DNA of 64,000 nt from assembly GCF_023101765.2 (NCBI RefSeq), contig NC_064238.1, forward strand, positions 4,214,001 through 4,278,000. The letters run 5' to 3'. The translations under genes and the position numbers were made by a program. This document shows, piece after piece, positions 25,161 through 38,500 of this stretch. Source of the stretch: Spodoptera frugiperda. Taxonomy: Eukaryota > Arthropoda > Insecta > Lepidoptera > Noctuidae. The stretch's first letter is position 1; each line of letters begins with the position of its first letter. A model generated the notes under the pieces. The model worked only from the letters and a program-made list of their open reading frames with translations, had not been told where the DNA came from and did not search any database.

Positions 25161-28100
25161 CTGTTTGCAGGGGGGCCGTTCGATCACTGACTTTTGGTTT
25201 GATGATGCACTTGTCGTATGCTATGTTTGCATAGTCCGTAAGCACTTCGAAGATACTTCACCTTTTTATTTACATATTTACGGTTATTAGATACAATTAA
25301 TTGTTTCTTCTATCTTGTTTTCTTTATTTAAAGTAGGCACTGTATGTTGAAGTGCTTCGAATATGCTATATGCTGAACGTCCCCCCGAAGCTATTTTATT
25401 TTAAAGTGCAAATTATGTCAAGGTATAATTATTTAGTGGTTATAATAGTTAAATGTGCGAAGATATTTATATGGATATTTTAGTACTTAAAAAGGGATAT
25501 GATATGGTGAAAAAAAAATGAGATCATGTCTAATAATTTGAGTTATTATAAGACTTTTTGGAATATGCTGAAATTCAGCAGTAATTATTATTACTTACAT
25601 TCCAAATTATGACGGATACATTCCATTTCGTGAGATTTACGAATTTTATTCATTCTTTGGTGGGGAACTACCTACTCAAATTAATAAAAATCTTTACTTT
25701 TATTTTTCTTAAAGTACTTAACTGTACATTACCGTTATTGAAATTGAAAAAAATACAATTTTAGAGTATTTTGGTGCGATAGTGAATTATACAAATGTTT
25801 ATTAAAATAAAACTTATGGTGAAGAGTGTACAAATTAATATATATTTTTACATTTCGCTGTTGAGAAGTTATAGAAAGGCAAAGCCTATGATAAATCCGT
25901 GATGGTTTAATTATTGTGATTGTGTACAGACAGGAATTATAAATTCTACATTCCGTTTTTATTTATGTTTCCTTTTATAAAGTGCATGTGATGCAAGTCC
26001 ACGACTAATACTTAATGTACAAGTTAAATTATTTTGTTGTTATTATTTATTTTTCTAAAATACATATTATATTATACATTCTTAGAATTATAAATTTCAT
26101 TATGTACTTAAAAAGTCAATCAACTTTATTATAGTCTAAAAGCGCTTTCTGTATCGAGTTACAATTGAGATGAATGGAACTAATAAATCTAGAATTAAAG
26201 TAATATTTCTTAATTTAAAACAACAATTAATAACGAGTGGCTATACTTAGCACACCTTGCTCAATTAAGCTCAAGCACCGAGCATGTAGAGTGTTGTACT
26301 CGCACAAAAGCATAATAACATTAGTTCACATACATTTTTGAAATACTCCACAGAAAGTTGCATGTGCTTTTTTATTGGTGCCTGTTAAGATAATATTCGT
26401 TACTTATTGTATAAATTTTCAAACAGGCATATTGGTTAATCACACCTGAGTTCTAAGCTCTTTATTTATGGATTAATCAAAATAGGTAAATTATATTTAT
26501 TTTAAGAGAAATGCTCAACTTTGTGGTAAACCTATTTATCATCATATTGTAGCAAATTATATCTTTAAACTTTACTTTGTTATAAAATGAATTTCTTCTA
26601 ATCAGATTCAATATTTTCTAGACAATCCATACTAACTAAACTAAATTTAAGCATCGTATTTTCGTTTTATATAATGTAGAAGTTTTATCCTATGTAAGGT
26701 ACACTGTTTGTACCATGTATTCGTATTTGATGACATCGGTCAATCCGTTCCATTGTTTGTTTTAACCTGAGATTTACATTCCTTTAGCAATTAAGTACTT
26801 AATATCGGTTGTGGTCTTGCCTGATAAGTTTACTAAATTGACTTAGATGGAACTGAAATTATGTTTACCAACGAAGTTATTTTGTTTTGTTATTGCATTG
26901 GTGTTAGGTTAGCAGTCGGCGCACGCGGTAGTCCGTCCGTGAGTTGCATGGACATAGTGAGTTACCTGAAATGAGCAACACATATTTATTTATAGAGATT
27001 CTTATATTATGCTGTTTCAATTGTTGGTTATGTAGAACTTGAGTGTTTTATTATATATTTTGGTCCCGTCGCGCCGCAATTTTAACGTTAATACAAGTGT
27101 AGGTTAGCATAAGAGCTATTAATATTATTAATCGGTAACCCCCGTTGGGCGCCTTTACTTAATCCGTCCATATCTAATGATAGATATTGCCTTTAATATT
27201 TAATAGAGTAATATATTTTATAGATTCTAGGAGTAATTAAGAACAGATCTTAAATATAAAATGTTTTCAGAATGCAGAGGTTTAAAGATGTAGTTGTATT
27301 TATTTAACTTCTATGACATGGGTGCTAGCATTGCTAAAAAATCAACATGAAACTGTATCATGCAGTGGTTCTGTAATTGATTTATTTGCAATGCAGCAAT
27401 GACATTGTTGATTGTTGCGATTTGAAGTAAATATTTTATTTTTTGTGTGGTAGTAATACAAATTATAAACTAAAGTATTCGACGTTGTTTTAGAATATTG
27501 TTGAAATAAAATTAAATCATTAATCATGTAGATACAAACAGTATTTTTAAAGTTACATTTTTGGGAATTTTTCCTAATTGAAAATTATTGTCGTCTATTG
27601 AAAATGATTGATTCCTACTTTGAAACTAGAGCAGCGTGACTTACAATAAATATTACACTAGATTTGGTGGTATCTTATATGTATAAACACTATAATATAC
27701 ACCATATAATAATTAATATTAAAAAACAGAATATTTAGTGTAGCGATCCTCACCTTAATACCAAAACACAGCTTACCAACATTATAATTTTATTTTAAGT
27801 TGTTATGTATGTAATAATATAAGATAGAGAAATTAACATGGTTGAAAGCAATTAGTAACTTCTAAGCAGATTGAATTTGTCGTTGATATTTTTCTGTTAT
27901 TTTATTATATCAATATTAAGAGAAATAATATCAAACTGTACTAATATAAATAAATGAAATAGGGTTACTACTTACGAGGAACCAGTTTGGAATCAAGAGT
28001 GATAGTTACTATATCAAATTGTAGCAGATTGTGCCTTAGATCAATAGTTTAATATTGATTATAATAATATCATCTTATATAAATATCATAATTATTTTAA

Positions 28101-29536
28101 ATGTGTGCATTTTTTAAAATTGTCACGTCCTTTTATATATACACCTATTAGAATCTGGTAAATCTAAACAAATGTTATTTATTGATCTATAAAAAATACA
28201 TAAAATATAATTATACAAAATGGCTGTTATGCTTGTTTTCGTAGAAAAAGTTTATTTGCAGTTTATTTAAAAATTGTACTTGTTATCGATTGTGACGATA
28301 AAGAGTTATAAACATGTGGTACTTACTACCGAATATGTAGTTCTATTTATTTACTTTATAATAATTTGGTAAAGGGTCTAATGAAATATTAATAAACTAT
28401 GACATACAATAAAGTGATTTTATTTCAATGGTAGAATCCCCTTATATAAAATGTTTAATTAAATGAAATTATTAAAGTAAATGTGGCAATGCATTGAATC
28501 TCATGTACACATGTGTTCATAATAGGTCCACCCTTCCCCTTATTAGGTACATGGTATATGTTGGTACCTACATGTTCCATTTATATTGTGTGGACCACTG
28601 CCTGCCCCTATGGTGAGTATTATGTTGTTCGAATCTCGAAGATAGATCCGACATTTCACACTAAAGTCAAGCTTATCTCCTGAATCAAACATGTAAGTCT
28701 AGCTCTAAGCTGTTCTGGGGACTCGTGGGATTCACGTCTGGATGTTGTTAGAATTTGTAATATACAAGAATAGCATTATGCCTAGCTTGATAAAATCAAT
28801 TGACTTAAAAGAAATACAGCTTATTAGTGGGCTTCAGTGTCTATGTGGCGCTTAAGGCGTTATGCTAGGCACATACCTATATGATTTTAAGGTTGGTATC
28901 TAATAGATTCCTATTATGTATATACCTATTACCAAAAACCTAAGAGATAACCGTTGATACTGCGAAATAAAAAAGCTACCTTGTTTAATGTAAGTTTTTG
29001 TAACTTATTTGTTGTTAAAACGTAGCCTACCAATTTCTATTATGGGTGAAGATTTAAATTATGTAGGTACCTAGCTAACTATCAAGGTTCAAAAGATACA
29101 TCCTCCTGATAGATATACGGACTGGACAGCAGAGTCCTAGTAATAGGGTCCCATTTTTACCTTTTGGGTACGGAACCCAACGAAAAGCGAACATTCCATC
29201 CTCAACATTCCTTCATTTACTGCAAATTATTTAGTGAAAATTAAAGAACATTTCAAAAACAACATTGCAAAATTGTTTTATTCTTATTTTTTATTTATTA
29301 CAATTTTATTAATCTTAATCACTGTAGGCTGTATAACATAGTTCTGTTGCCTATAAATGTCAGCCATATTCATTCATGTCAAATTGTCCAATTCAATTCA
29401 AATGTCAAAATCAAAGTTTTGTTGACAAAAAGTTAACTTTTTCCAATATTTCTCAAAACTTTATTACATGAACAAAAAAGTAACAAAGTAATTTAAAACA
29501 TTTTTCATACATTAAAAATTAATAACTTTCAGTGTA
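25161..29536. other. Long AT-rich intergenic region, likely with a long 3' UTR
   Basis: There are 4.4 kb between the zinc-finger stop and the liprin-beta start. The first 3 kb is uniformly AT-rich and free of recognisable repeats, as expected of a long 3' UTR; an AATAAA at about 28409 followed by a T-rich stretch is one possible end. A short repeat tail lies at 29110-29185. No other gene was seen on either strand. Confidence 0.45.
29110..29185 (+). repeat. Repeat tail 'ttttgggtacggaaccc'
   Basis: The words 'agagtcctagtaatagggtc' and 'ccttttgggtacggaaccca' resemble the ending of an abundant moth dispersed element, by memory. It is a short fragment, so the class is uncertain. Confidence 0.45.
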
Positions 29537-32500
29537 ATGGGAAAAACGACGGAAGTTGATGGCGATAACAACCCAACTTTGCCAGAATCTGATCCATCGA
29601 AGTTATTGGAAGCTGCCTTGCAGCAGATGGATGGGATTATAGCCGGTAAGTGGTACTGGTCATAAAATAGGCCACTCAATCTATTTAGCAAACCTGGTTC
29701 CTAATTTATAAGAACTTAGCAACTAGTAAAAATCACTTTGCTAATTTCATGGTTCAATGACTATTTAGGTCCTGAATTGTGCTTATAATTCGTGTTTAGA
29801 TGAAGGTATTGTAGTATCTGATAATAAAAGGGATAGTTGGTTTAACTAGCAACAGCGAGCAATTAGTTTCGGATTACATAAAAACTTGATAACCTCAGAG
29901 AAAGTTGCCTAACTAGGTACTAAAAACTTTTTCCAAGTTTTGATTTCTGTTTCCATTTCTTACACATTAAATTACCAAGTACTATGAATGTTGTATTGAT
30001 GTATTTGATGACTGTTTCTTAATTTTCATGTTTGTCTACCTTAAATGAATGAAATGACAATTCACCTTAGATCGCTTTAAGATATGGTGTTAAGACTAGT
30101 ACTAGGTATTCAAAATGGAAAATGTGCAGTTCAAAGAACCATTCAAAAATAAAGCTTACCATACCCTATTTGCTTATCAAGTATGTTTAAAAATTAAAAA
30201 TGAATAAATGTTGGTATTACCACAATATTATTTCTTATTATGGTTTATCGCTTACGCACATATCTGTTTGTTGAGGAAACGGAAAATCATAATAATTAAT
30301 TTTGTATGTCTAATGAAAGTTATAATACAATTCAATTTCAATTTTATATATAATATAATTAAGAATTTAAATTATGTCTAATGGGTGTAACTTTGTATAA
30401 CACTTTGCGGAGTAAAGGTTTACTAGATACACAGTATAACATCCACTTTTCACCAGCTAACTGCTTGTATAGAGGAAGTAAGCCAAAAGGCTTGGTATGT
30501 GGCAATAGCCATATGCAGGTCAAGATTCCATGATCAACACTACTAAGAAATTTAGTAAAATTAAAAACATCCAATAAGAATTTGCCCGACCTAAAACCCC
30601 TTGTTCTGCAGTTCCTCTTGCTATCATGTAATAGTTAACTAAATGCAGTAAAATTCATTCTCAAAATTTGATTATATATTTTTTTATATTAACTATCTTC
30701 TACATTAGGCACATATTGACTTTTAAATAACTTTTTATTGTTGAAAGGAATAAGTGCTTAACACAATGGACTACTAAGGAAAACTTGCTTTGAAATTAAA
30801 CTCAATAACCAATTTACCTACATTAAGAGTTCCCTAACTCCTTAGTAATATTTTACTATATTAATGTACCAATGACACCATTAAAATTAATGTGACAAGT
30901 TTCGAGAATTTGAATTTATTAATTTTATTTCGTCATTATATAAATTTCTAGTTAAAAGAAATACGTAAGAAGTAAATGAATAAAGTTGGTAGCGTAACAG
31001 GCGGATTGTAGGCTTTCCAGGAAATAGGGGTGACGTTTTCGTGGGAGAGGGTGCAAACTGTTGAACAGAGGGTGGCGAGGCGCCAGTCCGCCGCCCGCAC
31101 GCAGCCTCCGCGGACGTATCGTCGTCCTTGCGATTAATGTGCTCGCGAAAAATTCCCCTCGCTATTGTTACCAAGTAATCACCTAAAATATTTTTTTAAA
31201 CATTAAAACTAATATCACATAACAATCGCAAAAATTTAATCAATTAATATCATAAACATCGAATCAATTGATTGGAATGTAATTAATACACGTTGGTATT
31301 TATTGACAGTCGCGGTATTTCGCGTGTTTGAAAAGGGATCAGCAGAATTCTCGGGAGCGGATTATTTTTCGCGTTCGCAAAATAAAGTGGTTTGAAAATT
31401 GATTTACAGCACTTAATTAAATTGAAAGTTGTTTGATAAATTAATGCAACGTATACGTTTTGTGTATTACCTAATGCCTACTAATTTTATTTAAATATGA
31501 CAATATTTATTATATTTATAAATAAATATTGTCATATCTAAAATGACAATATTTATTTTTTAATATAATAAATATTAAAATCCATTATCAGTCTATTATA
31601 ATTAAAATAAACAATGTATTCATGAGATTACCCGCGAAAATATTAATATTTGGAAATAGTGGTATCTGGCCGGAACGTAGATCTACGCGAGACAACGTGT
31701 TTTCTATTGTGTCTCATATATCGACACTACCGACAGACAAGACGTTAATAAATAAATAGTAGTTTTTCTCAAAATTTAACAAACCTCTAATTATTGATTA
31801 AAAATTCAAATAAACCGTCATCATGAAATAGTGTTTTAAAAATAAAATAAAGAGTACTTAAATAAAAGAAGAAAATCATAAACAACATTAGGCTCGATAC
31901 GAAGTTTGGAATATCTAGTTACTTAGTTGAGATAAAACTTAGTTTGTAGTTGCACCATGTCACCTTGTCTTGTTATAATGAACACAGACAAGAGAATTTA
32001 ATCTCAGTTGGATAGCGTCAAGATTAAATTTTTAGGCGTTTATTTTTCTTATCGCACGGCATTTTCATTTCACAAATATTTGCCCAGAAGCTTTTGTGTT
32101 TTCCTCTTATTATTTACCTTTATTATATTCGTTTAGTCACCTTTCCGCGTTTACCTGACTTTCATTATTCCCCAATAATGACTTTCAAAAGTTGTCACGT
32201 CATTATGTATTGCTATCACGCCGATGTGGTAGGCAGAGATGAACTACAAAAAAACCCTGATCCTTGTTATTATATGGCATAGTTCACTGTTCTAACTTAT
32301 CAACTAAATTCATAATTCTTTTCATACATTTTAACTCTAAAGGAGATCCAGAGTATTTTATTTTCATCGTTACATTTACCGTATTTACTAAAACAAAAGA
32401 AATGGTTAATACGTAATGTAGATAAAACGTTCCTAATACCTGCATACGATAAAATGAATTATAATGTGGGACAGTACTCAGTAGTCAGTACATACAAAGT

Positions 32501-35500
32501 GCGGGAGAGATAAGGACCGACCCTTAATAAAAACCTGTGTGTACTTTCTCTACATTAAAATAGAGTTTTACTTAGATGTGGAATAATACTTTTTATTGAA
32601 AAATGCCTTGTTAAAACTATGACCTATTTAGCTCCCGTTATTTGTACCCAATACGGCAAAGGAGTATTAATGACACCACCTAATGACGACGCTAGACTTC
32701 ATGTACCTAGTTACTTTTCTCTAACAAATGATGTGCCTCATTCGGTACGCTCAGTACCAGCAATAGCAACTTCTATTTATTTTTATTCTTTGAACCAAGG
32801 AACTTTCGTAATTACTATTCCCTCTGTGTTTGTTCTTTGTATCTCCTATTTTCTGTGTGTTCAACAGGTCGATCCGTGTTTTTTGTCGAACATTTTCATC
32901 AGCGCTCGTAAATCCTACCTCTCATTTCCCAGGGTTCACTAAATCCAAATGGATGCGGTTTACTTCTGTACTTTTAGATACGAATACGCTTTTTTCAGAA
33001 ATGTATCTTGTTTTTATCTGATCTTGTTAGAACGAACATTGAATAGTCTTAATCAGAGGGTCCGGAAGTGGCTCTGCTAAGACGGTCCTTTTAAATGTTA
33101 GTAATGGTAATAGATTTTTGCTTCACTAGTAACGTCTAATCTCTATTCCTTCCTATTATTATTTATTAATCCTAAAAAAAAAGACGATAAAATTAAATAT
33201 TTCCCTTCCAAACGCATAATAATACAAAGAATAAAAAAACCAAAACACATTAAAAAAATATTAACTTGTGCAACATTTCAGTTTTTAAAAATTCAATTTA
33301 AACCGCATTTAAAGTGCAACGTACGTACAAGTCAAACATAAAAATTGCTTTCGAGCGAAGCCGAACCGGGTCACCGGGATTTATATTATGTTCGTAATAA
33401 ATTCGGTTTTCTCTACTACCCCGGAAGAAAGCTACTGTTAATCATTTTAGTGATTTCCGTGTGTTTCGTGTGAATTATCTTCGCTACGTTTTGGTACAGG
33501 AAAATGTTTCCGATGCACTCATCAAAAATGGAGTACCGTTCTATATCTGGATACGATAAAGAGTGAAAGACATTCGAAGTTTTAGTAAAAAGTGATGAGT
33601 TTGTGATGAGTGTTTGATGTGATTGCAATGCCGGGCTGTTGGCATTTACCAGAGCACGTGACTAGGTGGTGGCTGCTGGATATTTGTACGCAGCGGTTGT
33701 TCGGCGATGCAGATGCTACGGATTCCCAGATACCGCAACGTATGCACATTTCATAATATACCTCGATACGTATTTGCTGTATCTCTATCCCCTAACCACA
33801 ACACTAGCGCTGTACACAACGAGAATGCGGGGTCACATGTGGGCTTGTGCTAATTACGTGTCCGGTTATTTAATCCTGAAAATAAAAGAGCTTCTCATAT
33901 TATTCGTGGTGGAGGCGTACCGTGGTATAAAGATATCGCAACGTCCCTACTATTATAACGAAGGGTAAAATGATGAAGATTTTTTTTTGCTCCAAGCAAA
34001 AGCGCCATTGTTCATCGGCGGATGCAATTCACTCGGTCCCCGCGCAATTTGCGCGAGTGGAGTAATTTCGAAGAGATTTGTGTCGTGGCGCTTATGCTGG
34101 CTGTACGTTGGTTAATGAATGCAGATTTATAAGATTTTATTTGTCTTCACTATTTCTAGTCTTTTCTTATGTAGGCAGAGTGATAGACATTAAGAATAAG
34201 AGGTATTATAACTTGTAAGGTAACAAAAAGATGTCTGCCCCTAAAGACAATGACTTACAGATGATATTTCGCTTCGTTATTAAAAAGAACATGTACCTCC
34301 CTAATGTGGTAAAGACAACCGATTTATATTGTAGGTGCGTACCTATACCTACAATTTTATGAGATTCAGAACAATTCTAGTATCTAACATTCTCGATCAG
34401 TATTTCTCTTTTCTGTATTCTCTATCATATGCAGGCGAGCACATGATGTCGTACATTTGTACCTATTTATCTAGATATACCCAATGAAGTAACTGGCACA
34501 AATTACGAATGTGCTGCCAATGAGGATATCCTAAAGCATTAGCTTTGTTGGAATCTCACTGACTATTACAATTTACAACAATAGGAGACGATACACACGA
34601 TAAACTATTGTTGTCCAATAGCCCAATGGTCATTCAAGAAGTTACCTACCTTTATAAACTTTCAGCCTACGACTTCGCCCACGAGATGTTTTCTCTCGAG
34701 TACCTAAATCTCGATTTATAGAAATAATGGCAATTAAATACTGTTCTCTGAAAAATAATCTTTTTGATGGACATTTTTGGTAAATTAAAATTTTGCTCCT
34801 GGAAACCAGTTCATAAAAATCTCTTTTATACTGATAGAGATGACGTAGATACCTAATCATCTATCCAATACCATTAACAACTTCAATTCCGAAGAGTATC
34901 TTTAATTTTCATCCCGTATTGGTTAATTCTATCCACGTCAAAATTCATGGGGTCGAGATAACATAACACTATCAGGATTCAATTTTTAAAATACTTGAAG
35001 GTGATTTTGTACTTATGACTGCGAAAATACAATACATAATAATGCCCATTGAAGCTCGTCGATGTATCGAATGACCGTATAATGTTCTGTAATGTAATAT
35101 CTGATATTGATACTTAGCTGAAGGTAGCTTAGTTGACTCTGTGTTATCGATCAGCTAAGTTCTCATTGCGAATTAAAAAAGTAAATTGAAACAAAAATCT
35201 GGCACCTGACGTGGTCAGTGCCTGCACGTGGAAGTGTTCAAGACTTCTAAACCCGGTGTCTAGACTAACAACGCGTATTGCAAAGGCCAGTCAGGGAATG
35301 TGCGCGAGCCTCACCGACGCGGCCGGCCGTCCGGGCGAACGGGAGTCGGCGCACGCTACAAGCCAGCCGGTTTAACATCGTTAAACTATACCGTGAAATG
35401 CGTGACGTTTTCTTACTAAGCAGATACGACTGCATTGAGCAGCGATCAATGCCTAGTAAGTATCGACACAGCAGAAGACATACACTTCCACTTATTAAAA

Positions 35501-38500
35501 CAGCCAACTTAACTACATGCTCAGTCCTTAGAAAATCTTCATACCGCGATTCAGGATTTTTCGTGTAAAATGTGTTTTAGAAGATTCACACAGTTCCAAA
35601 TTCTTGACCATACATAGATAGCACAATTTGAGTCAGAATTATGATGGAAACTTTCATATTATCAAATGATTTCTGGTTTTTTCACCGTTTTATTTACCTC
35701 CGGCCTGCGTAATATTAAACAACGCCATCTGTTGTGCAACGCTCTCGCATTTGCCGCCCACTAAAGCCTTGTGTTCTCATAGTAGAGTTGATAACTTACC
35801 TCTTACATTTAAAGATGTACAATAATTTTGTTTGGTTTGATTTGATCAGTTCATTTCTATTGTGTTTAGTACCCGAGTAAGATTATTGTTGATGTCTTTG
35901 TTTTGATTGGTTTTGAACCCTTTTTGATAGGTACATTGTGGTTTTGCCACTCTTTTGAAGGTCTTTTTCAACATTCTGTAATAGTTTGTATGATGTTACA
36001 GAGGCAGGAGGTACGGGTGGCACGACGAATACGGGGCCTGGTCGTGCAGCTCGCGCCCGAGCCCTTGAGCTGGCCCAGCAGCTAGCCAGCTCCCTGCAGC
36101 ACGCGGTGCCTCCTCCACCACGACCAGACTTCACCACCGCCAGCGCCATTCTACGATGGCTCCAACAAAACAACAACTCCGTTGCCCTAGTGAGTACTGT
36201 ACAATTTCCTTTGTTCCTTAGATAAGAACTTACTTCCTTACCTTTGTTTACGATTGAATAATCATAGCGTCATTATGGAACCGTGACCGTTTTATGCGCG
36301 ACTTGGGACAATTTATGTGTTACGATGAAATATGTACAGAATACAAGTGAATGTTTAGGATATTTTAATTAGTCAGTTGACAATCACTCAACTGAATGAT
36401 TGTGTATTGAAATTGTTATCTCTCTTGGAGAACATAATAGGTCTGGTAGTAGTAGATTTTCTTCGAGACCTTTTTCTATGTAATCCTTTTTGTTTCGGTA
36501 TCCCGACCTCATTTCCAATTAGTTAAGAACTAGTATTGAGAACCTTTCTATCCCTTTTCCACAAATTCATTTATAGCCATGTTTTTAAGATGATCGTTAT
36601 TAGATGACACTTCGTTTTTCGATTAAGCTTAGATTAAATTATCTAAGAAAATAAATAAATGAATAAAATATTTTACTTCAATATCTTATTAATTTGTTAC
36701 AATTTATCTTACGTAGAGGTCTCCATTTATGTATATGAGATACATGTGCTAGGAGTCACCAAAGAAAAGTAATTAATAATTTTTTTTAGGGTCTATATAA
36801 TGAATCTATATTTGCGTAGGTATAGTATTAAACCGTACTGTATATCCTCACCTAGGAATTACCTCGTAGAACGAAGCTTTTGTCTCAGCAAACAACGTGA
36901 ACGGCAACTTAACAGCTCTTACATTGTGCAAACTCGTCGAGTCTGGAAGAAACCTTATTATTTTTAATAGATTTTTATTCTACCCTGATAACCCTCTTTC
37001 ATATTGATTCTACGAAAAAGAAAATTCTTTGTCAACTGTCTCTGGATTTTCCAGAACAGTAGAAAAAATCACCAACGTATTCCCATGGGGAAAAATGTCG
37101 TCGATTGGAAGAATAAATAATTAATTAACCTACAAAGCTTTGAACGTTAGGCTGATTTGTAAATTCAATTTCAGTTAATTGGGAATCGGGGAATACAGAG
37201 TTGGTAAATACTTCAAATAATTAAATATTTATTTAAAGTTTTTATTGAACCTCTATTAAAAATCGAAGTACTTCTATTAACCAATCAGAATCAGATTCGA
37301 ATGAACCAATTCGCATTTTCTGATTTATTTGTTTCATTCATGCTTCGTTCAAATGAATTTCTGCTTCACAAATCAATATCGTTTTTACACAAAACTTTTT
37401 TAAATACTACAAACTCCACGGTTGGATCCTGTGCCCGTGCGAGTCTTGGTTACGCTTACCTACGTTTAAAACTCCGGTCATAAAAGCCTTTGGAAGCTGT
37501 GTGCGGAAGGGAACTAATTGCACACCCATGGTACGTTTGCTCGCTGACGTGAATACATTCGCAACAACCCTACCTACATAGCACGTGGCTCCCGCCTCTG
37601 TCTTTACATTTTCAGGCACGTCATTAAACTAATGTCACTAACGTTGCCGTACTCACTCAAACGAGTTAATAAAATTTGGGAAAACAGTTTGTTAGCCAAT
37701 CGTTTTTCGTCCTAAACAAATATTTGCCACTGAAAGCTCTAAATATGAATTTGCATGCTTATAACGAAACGTTGAATATTCAACGCATAGTCGAAATGCT
37801 GACGGTATACGTTCCTAACTTGGTTACCTGCCGGCGGGACACATCTCAAGTGGAAGTTAGTTGGAGCTGAAGTTAACCACGGATCCAATTAATTCGATTC
37901 TATTCCATTTATGCAGATACTATACGGTTATAAGTAAGACGCACCGTAATAGACTTTCCTCTACATTTTTCTCGGTAACAAATAATAAAATTAGCTAGCT
38001 TCCGTGACTATTCCTATGTAGGTATCTCCTCCAGTCCTCATTTCTGAAGCGCTTTGTTCCTTTAATTTAATTGTGAATTATAATGAAATTTTGCAGTCCT
38101 CGTCTATGCTTTTATTTTATAGAAGCAAGCTCGAATGGTTTGACATAAAGGCAAAAGATAGACCGAGAGTAAAGAGCTAGTCTAAAGTACCAAGTCTGAA
38201 ATATCTTTTTACAAAATTTCGCTATAATAATAAAAGAAATTTGACTAGAATTCATTACGTTTCAGAAATCGATTATTAGTTCCATCGAGAGTTATTAATT
38301 TTTATTTACAAAATGTTTTTGTGGGATTTCGTTTTAACTGAAGAAGAACATTCTAACATTTTGTTTGACTTTAGCATTACTCTGGTCAGTGCTAAAGTCA
38401 AGCTTAAGCCTGAATTGTAGAATATTTTAAAATTTAGAATATTCTAACTGTAGATCTCCACTTAACTCAGATCTTCACGTAAATGGCATAATGAAGTCGC

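Noticed and set aside
30887..31174. 95-codon open frame on minus in liprin-beta intron 1
   Set aside because: Locally GC-rich but with no recognisable domain, no splice partners and a low-complexity hydrophobic tail.
33666..33968. 100-codon open frame on plus
   Set aside because: Non-protein-like composition, no family, and no splice signals in phase with liprin-beta.
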